Below, one piece after another: positions 43,421 to 52,399 of a stretch of 64,000 nt of DNA. The stretch lies in the NCBI GenBank assembly GCA_963768975.1, contig CAVYKB010000008.1, positions 1 to 64,000 of the forward strand. The letters run 5' to 3'. The translations under genes were made by a program, and so were the position numbers. The notes beneath the pieces were generated by a model that was not told the origin of the DNA, did no database searches, and saw nothing but the letters and a program-made list of their open reading frames with translations. The first letter of the stretch is position 1. The number at the start of each line of letters is the position of its first letter. The stretch is from CADCTB01 sp963768975 (GTDB lineage: Bacteria > Actinomycetota > Acidimicrobiia > Acidimicrobiales > AC-14).

Positions 43421-44712
43421 GCCCCCGCCTTCCGCTCGACGTCGTCGGCCGAGATGCGCAGCAGCAGCGCCAGCAGGATGTAGTTGGAGATCAGCGAGGA
43501 CCCTCCGTAGGAGACGAACGGCAGGGTGATGCCGGTGAGCGGGACGAGGCGGGTCACCCCGCCCAGGATGATGAACGTCTGCAGGCCGAGGATGGTCGTG
43601 AGGCCGGCGGCCAGGAGCTTCTCGAAGGGCGAATCCACCCGCATGGCGATGCGCAGGCCCGTTCCCACGATGAGAAGGAACGCCATCAGGACGGCCGCGG
43701 TTCCGAGTAGGCCCAGTTCCTCGCCGATAGCGGCGAAGATGAAGTCGGTGGCGACGGCCGGGATGCGTTGCGGGCTCCCCTGGCCGAGGTTGGTGCCGGC
43801 CAGCCCGCCGGCGGCGAAGGCGAACATCGCCTGCACCGTCTGGTAGCCGGCGCCGGTGGCCACCGACCACGGGTCGGTCAGGATGCTGATGCGGGTCTGG
43901 ACGTGGTCGAACACCGAGTAGGCGATGAACGCGCCGCCGGCGAACATGATCCCGCCGATGCCCAGGTAGACGTTCCGGTCGGTGGCCACCCACAGCATGG
44001 TGATGAACAGGGCGAAGAAGAGGAGCGACGAGCCCAGGTCCTTCTCCCAGAACATCACGATCAGCGAGAACGCCCACGCCAGCAGGATCGGCCCCACGTG
44101 GCGGACGTTGGGCACCCACACGCCGGCGATCTTGCGAGTACCCATGGCCAGGAGAGGCTGCTTCTCCACCAGGTAGGAGGCGAAGAAGATGGCGAGGGCG
44201 ATCTTGGCCAGCTCGCCGGGCTGGAAGGTGGCCGGGCCGACCTTCACCCACAGGCGGGCGCCATTGATGTTCTGGCCGATCCCCGGCAGCAGGGGCATCA
44301 GGAGGAGCCCGATGCCGATGAGGGCGAAGGTGTAGCGGAGGCGCTCGATGTCGCGCGCCCGGCGCACGAAGGCCAGGGTGGCCACGAAAGCGCCGACGCC
44401 GAGGGCGGTCCACATGGCCTGGAGGGCAGCCAGGTCGGGGTCGAGGCGGGCGATGAAGACGTAGCCCACCCCGTTGAGCAGGCCGGCGACCGGGAGCAGG
44501 ATGCCGTCGGCGCTGGGGGCGAAGTGGCGGAGGGCGACGTGGGCGATGGCCAACAGGCCGAGGATCACGAGCAGGAAGGGGACGAGGTTGGCGGGCAGGG
44601 AGGAGCTACGACCGAGGCCGGCGAGGGCATAGGCGCCGGCGGTCAGCACCGCAGCCATGATGATCAGGCCCAGCTCGGTGTTCCGGCGCATGATTCCGAG
44701 GACGGTGCTCAT
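43417..44712 (-). CDS. rodA: SEDS peptidoglycan polymerase (RodA/FtsW)
   Basis: This 431-residue membrane protein has about ten helices. SEDS features include QNINGARLWVKVGPATFQPGELAKIALAIFF, a long extracytoplasmic loop, and the C-terminal VPLTGITLPFVSYGGSSLISN. It polymerises lipid II into glycan strands. ATG 44712 overlaps the pstP stop as ATGA and its stop overlaps the pbpA start as GTGA, so the three proteins are made in step. The N-terminus has one more helix than E. coli RodA, as in actinobacterial members. Confidence 0.95.
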   Translation of the reverse strand: MSTVLGIMRRNTELGLIIMAAVLTAGAYALAGLGRSSSLPANLVPFLLVILGLLAIAHVALRHFAPSADGILLPVAGLLNGVGYVFIARLDPDLAALQAMWTALGVGAFVATLAFVRRARDIERLRYTFALIGIGLLLMPLLPGIGQNINGARLWVKVGPATFQPGELAKIALAIFFASYLVEKQPLLAMGTRKIAGVWVPNVRHVGPILLAWAFSLIVMFWEKDLGSSLLFFALFITMLWVATDRNVYLGIGGIMFAGGAFIAYSVFDHVQTRISILTDPWSVATGAGYQTVQAMFAFAAGGLAGTNLGQGSPQRIPAVATDFIFAAIGEELGLLGTAAVLMAFLLIVGTGLRIAMRVDSPFEKLLAAGLTTILGLQTFIILGGVTRLVPLTGITLPFVSYGGSSLISNYILLALLLRISADDVERKAGA

Positions 44713-46022
44713 GGTCTGGCGGTCGTTGTCGTGGCCGGCGTGGTCGTGGAGGTGGTCGTGGGGGGCAGTGTGGTGGTGGTCGTCGCTGCCCGGCGGGCTT
44801 CCACCTCCTGGCGCAGGTTGTTGACGTAGCGGTCGGCGGCCGCCTTGCTCGACACCTCGTGGCCGGCTTCGAGCTCGGTGCGCTGGGCGGGGAGCAGGTC
44901 GGCGCCGGCCGGCTGCTGCTTGCGCTCGACGAGCGTGGGGTCAAACCACAGGATCCCGCCCGGGCGGCCCCGGAAGATGGCCACCTGCTCGCTGTCGAGA
45001 CCGACGTAGTAGGCGCCCCGGGCGTACCAGCCGACGGCCCAGCCGGCGGCGCCCAGCACGCCCAGCACGGCGACCATGAAGACGGCGACCCGCCAGGTGA
45101 AGCGCCGGCGGGGTGCCGCCGGCGGCGGCGGGGCCAGCGCCGGCCGGTGGGCCGAGGGGGGCTCGGGGGCCGGCGGGGCGGCGACGCGGCTGGATTGCTC
45201 CATGGTGCTCTGCACGGTCGGCGGGCTGAACGCCCGGGTCGCCCCGGTGGAGCCCTTGGAGCTGGCCAGGGCGGCCGAGGCCTGCTTCGACCGGCCGTCG
45301 TCATCGACCACGTCGACGATGACCACCGTGATGTTGTCGCTCCCGCCTGCGGCCCGGGCCTGGCGGACGAGGTCGTGGGCCGCCTCCTGGGGGTCGGCGA
45401 GCTGGCGCAGGGTGGAGGCGATGCGCTCGTCGGAGAGCTCGTTGGTCAGCCCGTCGCTGCACAGGAGGATGCGGTCGCCGGTGTAGGGGATGATCTCCCA
45501 GGAGTCGACCTCGATCTGGGGCTCCATGCCCAGTGCCCGGGTGATGATCGAGCGCTGGGGGTGGACCTGCGCCTCGGCCGGGGTGAGCTTGCCGTCCCGG
45601 ACGAGCTCCTCGACCAGGCTGTGGTCCTCCGTGAGCTGGATCAATTCGCCCTGCTGGAGCAGGTAGGCCCGGGAGTCGCCGACGTTGATGAGTGCCAGCT
45701 GCTCGTCGCCACCTTCGGAGACCAGGGCGAGGGCGGTGAGGGTCGTGCCCATGCCCCGCTTCTCCCGGCTGGCCTGGGCCAGCTGCCAGACGGCCTGGTT
45801 GGCGGCCTCGGCCGCGTTCACGAGGCCCTCGGTGGTGTGCTCGCCCTCGGTGAACGTGCGCAGCAGGGTCTCGACGGAGGTCTGCGAGGCGACCTCGCCG
45901 GCCTGGTGGCCCCCGACGCCGTCAGCTACGGCGAAGAGGCGCTCGTCGGCCAGGTAGCGGTCCTCGTTGATCTGGCGGACCCGCCCCACGTCGGTGGCCG
46001 CGCCGGCCTGCAGCTGCGTCAT
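44709..46022 (-). CDS. pstP: PP2C-type Ser/Thr phosphatase PstP
   Basis: This 437-residue phosphatase has a PP2C domain at about 1-240 with metal-binding ATDVGRVRQINEDRYL, FAVADGVGGHQAGEVAS, GMGTTLTALAL, and LLCSDGLTNELSD, GGSDNITVVIVDV. A linker, one membrane helix (about 322-342) and an extracytoplasmic Thr-rich tail follow. It reverses PknB phosphorylation. It lies first in the tightly overlapped pstP-rodA-pbpA-pknB set, 61 nt after fhaB. Confidence 0.95.
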   Translation of the reverse strand: MTQLQAGAATDVGRVRQINEDRYLADERLFAVADGVGGHQAGEVASQTSVETLLRTFTEGEHTTEGLVNAAEAANQAVWQLAQASREKRGMGTTLTALALVSEGGDEQLALINVGDSRAYLLQQGELIQLTEDHSLVEELVRDGKLTPAEAQVHPQRSIITRALGMEPQIEVDSWEIIPYTGDRILLCSDGLTNELSDERIASTLRQLADPQEAAHDLVRQARAAGGSDNITVVIVDVVDDDGRSKQASAALASSKGSTGATRAFSPPTVQSTMEQSSRVAAPPAPEPPSAHRPALAPPPPAAPRRRFTWRVAVFMVAVLGVLGAAGWAVGWYARGAYYVGLDSEQVAIFRGRPGGILWFDPTLVERKQQPAGADLLPAQRTELEAGHEVSSKAAADRYVNNLRQEVEARRAATTTTTLPPTTTSTTTPATTTTARP

Positions 46023-46083
46023 CGGTGGCCCACCACCTCACGGTGGTGTGCCAGGCGCCGGCTGGCCCCGCCTCCCGGGCGGG

Positions 46084-46560
46084 TCACTGGAGCTCCATGA
46101 CGGTCTTGCCGATCTGGAGGCGGTCCCCCTTGCGGATGGCGACGGGCGCGGTGACCTTCTTGCGGTTCAAGAACGTACCGTTCGTCGACCCCAGGTCCTC
46201 GACGAAGAGCTGCCCGTCGCGGCGGAAGACCCGGGCGTGAAGCTGGGAGACGAAGGTGTCGTCGAGGGTGATCTGGCAGCCGCCCGCCCGGCCGACGGTC
46301 AGCTCGTCGGCCAGCTCGTAGGTGTGGCCCTTGGTCTCCGCCGGCTCGATGACCCGGAGCCGTCCGCCGCCTCCCCGGGCGCTGCGGCCGCCTTGGCCGG
46401 CACCGCCCCGGCTCGCCGGCGCCGGTGCGGCCATGGGGGCGGCCGCCGCCGGGGGCGGAGCCTTCATCTCGGCCCACACGGCCCGGAGGACCCGCATGAA
46501 GAAGAGGTAGAGGAGCGCCAGGAAGCAGAACTTGAGGATCGTGAGGAGAGAGTCCGGCAC
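46084..46560 (-). CDS. fhaB: FHA-domain protein FhaB (FipA)
   Basis: This 158-residue protein has one N-terminal membrane helix (about 8-26), an Ala/Pro/Gly linker and a C-terminal FHA domain that reads phosphothreonine: ADELTVGRAGGCQITLDDTF, VSQLHARVFRRDGQLFVEDL, GSTNGTFLN. It links PknB phosphorylation to the divisome. The start is GTG 46560; the gene starts 6 nt after the fhaA stop. Confidence 0.94.
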   Translation of the reverse strand: MPDSLLTILKFCFLALLYLFFMRVLRAVWAEMKAPPPAAAAPMAAPAPASRGGAGQGGRSARGGGGRLRVIEPAETKGHTYELADELTVGRAGGCQITLDDTFVSQLHARVFRRDGQLFVEDLGSTNGTFLNRKKVTAPVAIRKGDRLQIGKTVMELQ

Positions 46561-46566
46561 CGCAGC

Positions 46567-47223
46567 TCAGGACGCTTCAAAGCGGAGTTTCGTGGCGCCG
46601 ACGGTGATTTCGTCGCCGTTGTTCAGCAGGCGCTCCTTGATCTGGGCCCCGTTGACCCGGGTGCCGTTGGTCGAGCCCAGGTCGAAGACCACGAACCCGG
46701 TTCCCTGCCGGCGCACCTCGGCGTGCCGGCGGCTCACGTTCGGGTCCGACAGGGCGACGTCGCACTCGGGCATGCGCCCGATGACCAGCGGGTTCTCGCC
46801 GATCTCCACCCGCCGGCCGTCCTCCAGGAAGATCGACCCGACCGCCGCGCCTCCCGGAGCCTCCTGGAAGCCGCTGGCCACGAGGAACTGGCCCTGGGTC
46901 AGCGAGGCGTCGACCTGCAGCTCGACATGCACCGGCCCGACGAACCCGAACCCCTCGGCCCGGGCGTGATCCCTCGCGGCCTCGGCCAGCTCCCTGGTGA
47001 GGACCTCGGAGAACGTCTCGAACTGCTCGGAATCCGCCGGCGACAGGGCCACGGTGAAGTGGTTGGGCGCCAGCGGCCCGTTGACCCCAAGGGTGCGGTG
47101 CAGGTCCATGTCCCGCGTGAGGCGCCGGCCGACCTCCACCGGCTTCAGCCCGCTGCGGAAGGTCTTGGCGAACACACCCTCGACCAGCCGTTCAAGGCGT
47201 TGCTCGAAACCCTGCAGTCCCAT
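46567..47223 (-). CDS. fhaA: FHA-domain protein FhaA with DUF3662
   Basis: This 218-residue protein has an N-terminal DUF3662 domain (about 1-120; FEQRLERLVEGVFAKTFRSG, PVEVGRRLTRDMD, PNHFTVALSPADSE) and a C-terminal FHA domain (NPLVIGRMPECDVALSDPNV, SRRHAEVRR, LGSTNGTRVNG). It is shorter than mycobacterial FhaA because the long Pro/Gln linker is missing. It binds phosphorylated partners of PknB. It heads the operon; the tRNA-Leu gene lies divergently 70 nt away. Confidence 0.95.
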   Translation of the reverse strand: MGLQGFEQRLERLVEGVFAKTFRSGLKPVEVGRRLTRDMDLHRTLGVNGPLAPNHFTVALSPADSEQFETFSEVLTRELAEAARDHARAEGFGFVGPVHVELQVDASLTQGQFLVASGFQEAPGGAAVGSIFLEDGRRVEIGENPLVIGRMPECDVALSDPNVSRRHAEVRRQGTGFVVFDLGSTNGTRVNGAQIKERLLNNGDEITVGATKLRFEAS

Positions 47224-47293
47224 CGTGCAGCGGAGCTTACCCAGGCCCCGCCAAACCAGAGCCTACGGTTCCGCTACCGTGTCACCGTCGCTC

Positions 47294-47377
47294 GGGCGAG
47301 TGGCGGAATTGGCAGACGCGGAGGATTCAGGTTCCTGTGTCCGAAAGGACGTGGGGGTTCAAGTCCCCCCTCGCCCA
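47294..47377 (+). tRNA. tRNA-Leu (anticodon CAG)
   Basis: An 84-nt cloverleaf with a long variable arm. Acceptor GGGCGAG pairs with CTCGCCC. The D-arm is TGGCGGAATTGGCAGACGC, the anticodon loop TTCAGGT gives CAG, and the T-arm is GGGGG-TTCAAGT-CCCCC. A is the discriminator base. The CCA end is not fully encoded (ACAA follows). The class II variable arm and A73 fit leucine. Confidence 0.95.
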
Positions 47378-47387
47378 CAAGGTAAAC

Positions 47388-47516
47388 GTGCAGGTCAGAG
47401 GGGGCTGGCGCCGCCGCGGCAGTCGGCGGGCCGTCGCCATCGATCCCCGGGTCTCCGTGTGGGCGATCGAGAATGCCCTGGCGGGGTCCCAGCGTCGTAA
47501 GCGCCGGCGGTTCTGA
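47388..47516 (+). CDS. possible 42-aa basic protein
   Basis: GTG 47388 opens a 42-codon frame encoding a very basic peptide with VAIDPRVSVWAIENALAG in the middle and RRKRRRF at the end. It follows the tRNA directly, with no convincing ribosome binding site. It may be chance, or a small nucleic-acid-binding protein. Confidence 0.25.
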   Translation: MQVRGGWRRRGSRRAVAIDPRVSVWAIENALAGSQRRKRRRF

Positions 47517-47588
47517 GGCCCCGACTTCCGGTACGGTCTACTTCCGAGGGGCAGTGAAAGGTCGGATCACTACCTAGAGGCGGGAAGA

Positions 47589-48371
47589 ATGACGGCGGTC
47601 GAGGGCACCTCCCTGCTATTGGTCGGGGACCATAGTGTGAGCGCGACTGCGCTCGAGATGGCGCTGCATGCTTCGGGCTTCTCCCCCCTCACCACGGTCG
47701 TCAACGAGGACGTTGGCCTCGACGCGGTGCTCAAGGTCGCCGGCTCGCTCCCGCCTGGCGTCGTACTCGTTGACGTCCGTGCTCATGGCGAGGTCGCGGT
47801 GGCGATCGTCACGGAGCTCGTCGCCCGAGCCTCAAAGGTGCTGCTCTTCGCACCGAACGACAACCCGTGGCTGATCTCGGCTGGTCTGGAGGCGGGTGCC
47901 GAGGCGATCGTCGACACAGCGATGTCGTTCGAGAGCCTACTGGCGACACTGGTCGACCTCGCGCGAGGCCGCCAACTCGTACCCCCGGAGGAACGGGCGG
48001 CCTTCCTGGAAGTACTGCTGGCGCGAGATGAGGTGGCATCGGAACGTCGCCGCGCTTTCGACGCGCTGACAGGCCGGGAGGCCCACGTGCTCCGATGCCT
48101 GATCGACGGCACGTCTCCGAAGCAGATCGCCCACGCCGAAGGCTTGAGCATCTTCACCGTGCGGGGCCACATCGAGCGGATATTCACCAAGCTGAGTGTG
48201 CGCAGCCAGCGGGAGGCCCTTGCACTGGCCCGGTCGGTGGGGTGGCCGCACGAGCCCGCTCACGCACGAACGATGGGCGAGGGAACAGGAAATTTTCCCC
48301 CTATGCCACCGCAGCCGAACCGCATAGGTTCCGTCAGGATTGCGTCGGGCGGCAGCCCTCGCGCCGGTTAA
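47589..48371 (+). CDS. response regulator with LuxR-type HTH
   Basis: This 260-residue protein has a receiver domain (SLLLVGDHSVSATALEMAL at the start, acceptor Asp probably in PPGVVLVDVRAHGEV, VLLFAPNDN with conserved T/S replaced by A, LEAGAEAIVD) and a NarL/LuxR helix-turn-helix (LTGREAHVLRCLIDG, PKQIAHAEGLSIFTVRGHIE, IFTKLSVRSQREALALA). The tail is Pro-rich. It regulates transcription when phosphorylated, though the receiver lacks some usual residues. No kinase gene is adjacent. It precedes two secreted-protein genes by 57 nt and may control them. Confidence 0.9.
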   Translation: MTAVEGTSLLLVGDHSVSATALEMALHASGFSPLTTVVNEDVGLDAVLKVAGSLPPGVVLVDVRAHGEVAVAIVTELVARASKVLLFAPNDNPWLISAGLEAGAEAIVDTAMSFESLLATLVDLARGRQLVPPEERAAFLEVLLARDEVASERRRAFDALTGREAHVLRCLIDGTSPKQIAHAEGLSIFTVRGHIERIFTKLSVRSQREALALARSVGWPHEPAHARTMGEGTGNFPPMPPQPNRIGSVRIASGGSPRAG

Positions 48372-48427
48372 TCCGGCCGAGTCTCGGTCCGAGTGCACGT
48401 CGGTCGGAGATCTCAGGAGGCGGAACC

Positions 48428-50356
48428 GTGCGGAGAAGTTTGCTGGTGGCGGTATCGGCCGCCCTGTTTGCGGCTGTTCTTGTAGGAATCTCGTCCACCC
48501 CCGCCTCGGCGGATCACAACAACTGCCCGCCCGGCGCCGACGAGTTGATCCACCGAGACTGGCCGCTCGCATGTCGGGACAACATCATCGACCCGGGCAT
48601 CGGGCGCTTCATCGACCGCAGCCTCTTGCTCGCCAACCAGCCCCTGCTCACCTCGCCACAGGCTCGGTTCACCCCGAACTTCCTCTGGTACAGCAGCGAA
48701 ACTCAGGTAACGGTCACCGACCCGAACACCCGTTGGTCGTCGTGCCGCGGCGTCCCTGGTGAAGGCAACTCGTGCGCACCGAACCGGATCGAGGCGAACC
48801 ACTACGCCGACCTGACAACGCTCGCTCCTCCCAACTCAGTTCTTCGGTCTTTCCATTCCGACGGCGGTCCCGGCCACCCCTACGCGCCTGTCTCGCTCTC
48901 GGTCTTCGAGTTCGGCGGTATGTGGATATCCAGAGTCTGCGGCAACTGGAACGACATCGCTGAGCGCCCGAACCCCATACCGACCATCGGCGGGGTCAAG
49001 TTCCGGGACGCCGATCGAGACGGGTCGCGGGATGCCGGCGAGGCTGTCCTGTCCGGCTGGCAGATCCGGGTTATCCGTGAGAGTTCACTGGTCGGCCAGC
49101 CCTCGGGCGTCGTGGGCCTGATCTCCACGGATGGAGCAGGCAGCTACCGCTTCGCCCTCGACGGCCACGGCCCCGGCCGGTACCGCATCGAGGAGGTTGT
49201 GCAGGACGGGTGGAAGGCTTATACACCGGCGTCCCGGGTCGTCGACGTACCCTTCGGCGCCCGCGACGCCTCGTACACGGTCGACTTCGGCAATGCCGAG
49301 ACCACTACTGACGCCCGCAAGGCCGGGTTTTCCCTGGTCAACGCACCGAGCCGGATCGAGATCGACCAACCGACGTCGTTGCTCGTCCGTTCTTTCATCG
49401 CCAACGACGGGCCGGCCGGCCCGATCGAGATCAGTGAGGCCCTCTCAGTCGTTTCGAAGCCGGCCGACTGCACGGTCGTCGGTCTTCCGCCCCGGCGGAC
49501 AGTCGTCCTCGACGTGGGCCGATCCCACACGTTCGACGACCTGCTCACCGTCACATGCACGAAACGCAGCAATCACCGCTTCGTGTTCGACAACGACGTC
49601 GCGGTGGTGACGGCTGACGTCACCGACGTCGCCCCATCCAATAACAAAGCCACCATCGACGTGACCATCCCGGTGTTCGAGCAGACGGTGCTTGCCCTCG
49701 GCGGCCTGTCCCTCATCTGCGACCAGTACTGGACGGGCAACCCGTTCCTCTGCTCCGCCAAGGCGACGGCGACGAACGCCGGCCAAGCCCCTGACGCCAT
49801 GCTGCTGGCCAGCCTCACGCTCGAGGGCAGCCCGGAGTGCACGACGACGTCATCGCGAACATACGACGTGTCGCTGATCGTCGGAGCCGGCGCCTCCAAA
49901 GACGTCTCAACGACATGGTCCGTCTCGTGCCCGGATGCCCGGCTGCGGACCTTCCAGCTGAGGGCGGACACCCGGGTGGATGAGCCCCACTTGGAAGCTA
50001 CGCCGGCAACCGGCTCGATCACCTGGATCCCGCTCGACATCAAGCCGAACAGTGACCCGAACTCGCTCAACATCGGACGCCCGGGTGTCGTGTCTGTGGC
50101 GCTGCTGTCGACCGATGTCCTGAACACGGCCACCCAGGTCGTCCGGTCGAGCCTCCGGTGGGGACCCACCGGCACGGAAGCGACCGTGGATCGGTGTGGC
50201 ACCGAAGATGCCAACGCTGACGGCCTTGTCGACCTGGTCTGCAAATTCCAGCTGTCCGAAGCCGGATTCTCGCTCGGGAACACGCTGGGCATCGTGACCG
50301 GCCGGCTCATCGACGGCACTTCGTTCATGAGTGCCGACCGCGTCCGGATCATCTAG
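48428..50356 (+). CDS. secreted SdrD_B-type beta-sandwich protein
   Basis: This 642-residue secreted protein has a signal peptide (about 1-28, VGISSTPASADHN), a Cys-containing N-terminal domain, an SdrD_B/prealbumin-like domain at about 190-290 (IGGVKFRDADRDGSRDAGE, GAGSYRFALDGHGPGRYRIE) and further beta-rich domains with paired cysteines. The end, VDLVCKFQLSEAGFSLGN, suggests a closing domain. There is no anchor, so it is released or bound to the wall. GTG 48428 follows AGGAGG. It is followed 12 nt later by the broken cadherin-like gene, so the pair look like an operon. Confidence 0.8.
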   Translation: MRRSLLVAVSAALFAAVLVGISSTPASADHNNCPPGADELIHRDWPLACRDNIIDPGIGRFIDRSLLLANQPLLTSPQARFTPNFLWYSSETQVTVTDPNTRWSSCRGVPGEGNSCAPNRIEANHYADLTTLAPPNSVLRSFHSDGGPGHPYAPVSLSVFEFGGMWISRVCGNWNDIAERPNPIPTIGGVKFRDADRDGSRDAGEAVLSGWQIRVIRESSLVGQPSGVVGLISTDGAGSYRFALDGHGPGRYRIEEVVQDGWKAYTPASRVVDVPFGARDASYTVDFGNAETTTDARKAGFSLVNAPSRIEIDQPTSLLVRSFIANDGPAGPIEISEALSVVSKPADCTVVGLPPRRTVVLDVGRSHTFDDLLTVTCTKRSNHRFVFDNDVAVVTADVTDVAPSNNKATIDVTIPVFEQTVLALGGLSLICDQYWTGNPFLCSAKATATNAGQAPDAMLLASLTLEGSPECTTTSSRTYDVSLIVGAGASKDVSTTWSVSCPDARLRTFQLRADTRVDEPHLEATPATGSITWIPLDIKPNSDPNSLNIGRPGVVSVALLSTDVLNTATQVVRSSLRWGPTGTEATVDRCGTEDANADGLVDLVCKFQLSEAGFSLGNTLGIVTGRLIDGTSFMSADRVRII

Positions 50357-50368
50357 GAGAGACGACCA

Positions 50369-52315
50369 GTATTCAGGCTTCGCTCCACCCTCGTCGCTGG
50401 CCTCCTTGAATCAGCGGCGGCCGTGCCCGCCCAGGCCATCGACTTCTCGGCCGGGGAACTCCACGGCGAGATCATCTGGAACGGCGCACGGATCACCGGG
50501 CCGAGCGTGTGGACGACTACGTGGACCTCCCGGGGATCTCCAGCCGGAATCTTGAAGCCGAGGGGCACCTACAAGTTCGCAGCAGTCCAGCCGGGCAGCT
50601 ATCAGCTGGGGTTTTATCCAGGCTGGTGCGGGATCAACCCACGCAACAAGGTCGCCGAGTTCCCCGTTGAGGTGCGCGCCGGCGAGACAGTCGTGTACAA
50701 CCCCGATATTACTGCGGCGGTCGGGCGGGTGGTTGGCCACGTCACGGTCAATGGAACATCGTTGCCCGACGCGAGCTTCAACATTCCTGCGGAGTGCCAT
50801 GCGTGCCGCGGCGGCACCGACGGGTCCTTCGTGAACTACATGAAGCCGGGCACCTACACGGCCACGGTCAGTGGCACGTCCGGGGTCCTGGGCTCGTTCA
50901 ACTTCCCGATCGCCGCCGGCGAGACGACCGACGTCGATTTCGGCACGACGCCTCCCGGCAACAACGTGGACGTCGATCTGGAAGGGGGGCTCGACGAGCG
51001 CGGAGGCGTCAAGATCGTCTTCGACACCGTTACCACCGGGGACAGGACCGTGGTCGTGGAAAGCGGCGTCGGCCCGGCGCCCCCGACCGGCTACAGCGTC
51101 GTTGGGCTCAATGGCGGCCCGCGCTACTGGGATCTCGAGACGACCGCGGGCTATCAGGGCTCGATCAGGGTGTGCTTCCGCTACGACTCGAGCCAGCTGA
51201 GGGGGAACGAGGAGAGGCTCGAGCTGCGGCACTACGGCGCCGGCAACGACTGGGAGGACATCACCGAGATCCCGATCGATACGGTGAACAACATCATCTG
51301 TGGCATCACGCAGAGCCTGTCGCCGTTCGCCATCTTCGAACCGCTCAATGCCCCGCCGGCTGCCAATGCCGACACCTACTCCACAGCGGAGGACACAGCC
51401 CTGACGGTGGTGGCGCCCGGTGTGCTCCACAACGACAGAGACGATGCCGGTGACGCCATGCGGGTCTCGCTCGTTGACGGTCCCCAGCACGGAACGGTCG
51501 TCCTGAACGCCGACGGCTCATTCCGGTACACACCGAGTGCTGACTTCGCCTCCACCGACTCGTTCCGGTACCAGGCGAACGACGGTACGGAGAGCTCGCC
51601 GGCGGCGACCGTCGTCATCAACGTCACGCCAGTCGACGATCCTCCGATCGCTCGGGACGACATTGTGTCGCTCGACGAGGACGGGACTGTCATCGCGCCG
51701 GTGCTGCTCAACGATTCGGACGTCGACAATCCCTCGATGGCGGTGACCGCTGATACCCGGCCGAGTCACGGTTCGGTGGTCGTGAACGCCAATGGGACGA
51801 TCACCTACGTCCCTGATCCGAACTATCACGGAACGGATTCGTTCCAGTACCAGGTGTCCTCCGGGGGGGAAGACGGCGGGGGCCACGGTCCAGTTGACGG
51901 TTCGGCCGGTCAACGATGCCCCGGTGTGCGCTGCGGTAACAGTGGACACTCCCGCGCTGTGGCCGGCGGACCGGTCGCTTCACCAGCTGACGCTGCGAGG
52001 AGCCACGGATGTTGACGGCGACGTCGTGCTCCTACGGATCACCGCGGTGACACAGGACGAACCGGTCAACGGTCTGGGCGATGGAGACAAGGACCCGGAT
52101 GCCGTCGCCGGCGCCGAGCCACACCGTGTCGCCCTCAGGGCCGAACGGTTGGCCGCGGGAGGCGACGGACGTGGGTATCGCGTCGCCTATGTCGTCTCCG
52201 ATGGGCGGGGAGGCGAATGCGCTCAGGGGCGGTCAAGGTCGGCGTGCCCCTGAACCAGGGGAACGGGAGCGTGGCGGTCGATTCAGGGCAGTCGTTCAAC
52301 TTCTTCGGCTCCTGA
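50369..52315 (+). pseudogene. secreted cadherin-like repeat protein, broken by frameshifts
   Basis: An AGGAGA ribosome binding site precedes GTA 50369 where a start codon is expected. In frame behind it runs a signal-peptide-like segment (RLRSTLVAGLLESAAAVPAQA ending near 50434). Beta-rich domains follow, then two cadherin-like/VCBS repeats (PPAANADTYSTAEDTAL..., PPIARDDIVSLDEDGTVIAP...). At the G7 run 51863-51869 the frame slips by one extra G; the sense continues as KTAGATVQLTVRPVNDAPV. Near GGGG 52226-52229 one G appears lost and the original frame returns, ending VDSGQSFNFFGS and TGA 52313. With GTG 50423 only a shortened product could be made. It may be a decaying gene or carry sequence errors. 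Confidence 0.65.
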
Positions 52316-52336
52316 GCCGACCGGCCTCCCGAACGC

Positions 52337-52368
52337 GCCACCGCCGGGCTCGAAAGCCCGGCGGTGGC
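52337..52368. terminator. strong hairpin terminator between convergent genes
   Basis: A perfect 14-bp stem (52337-52350 with 52355-52368) encloses the stable loop CGAA. It lies 22 nt after the cadherin-like gene and 32 nt from the end of the convergent surface-protein gene. It has no T-run and probably acts in both directions. Confidence 0.75.
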
Positions 52369-52399
52369 TGCAAAGGCAGGCAGGTGTGAACGAGAGGCG

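Noticed and set aside
47294..52368. Genomic island integrated at tRNA-Leu
   Set aside because: The region after the tRNA looks different in composition, but there is no integrase and no repeat of the tRNA 3' end near 52.3 kb.
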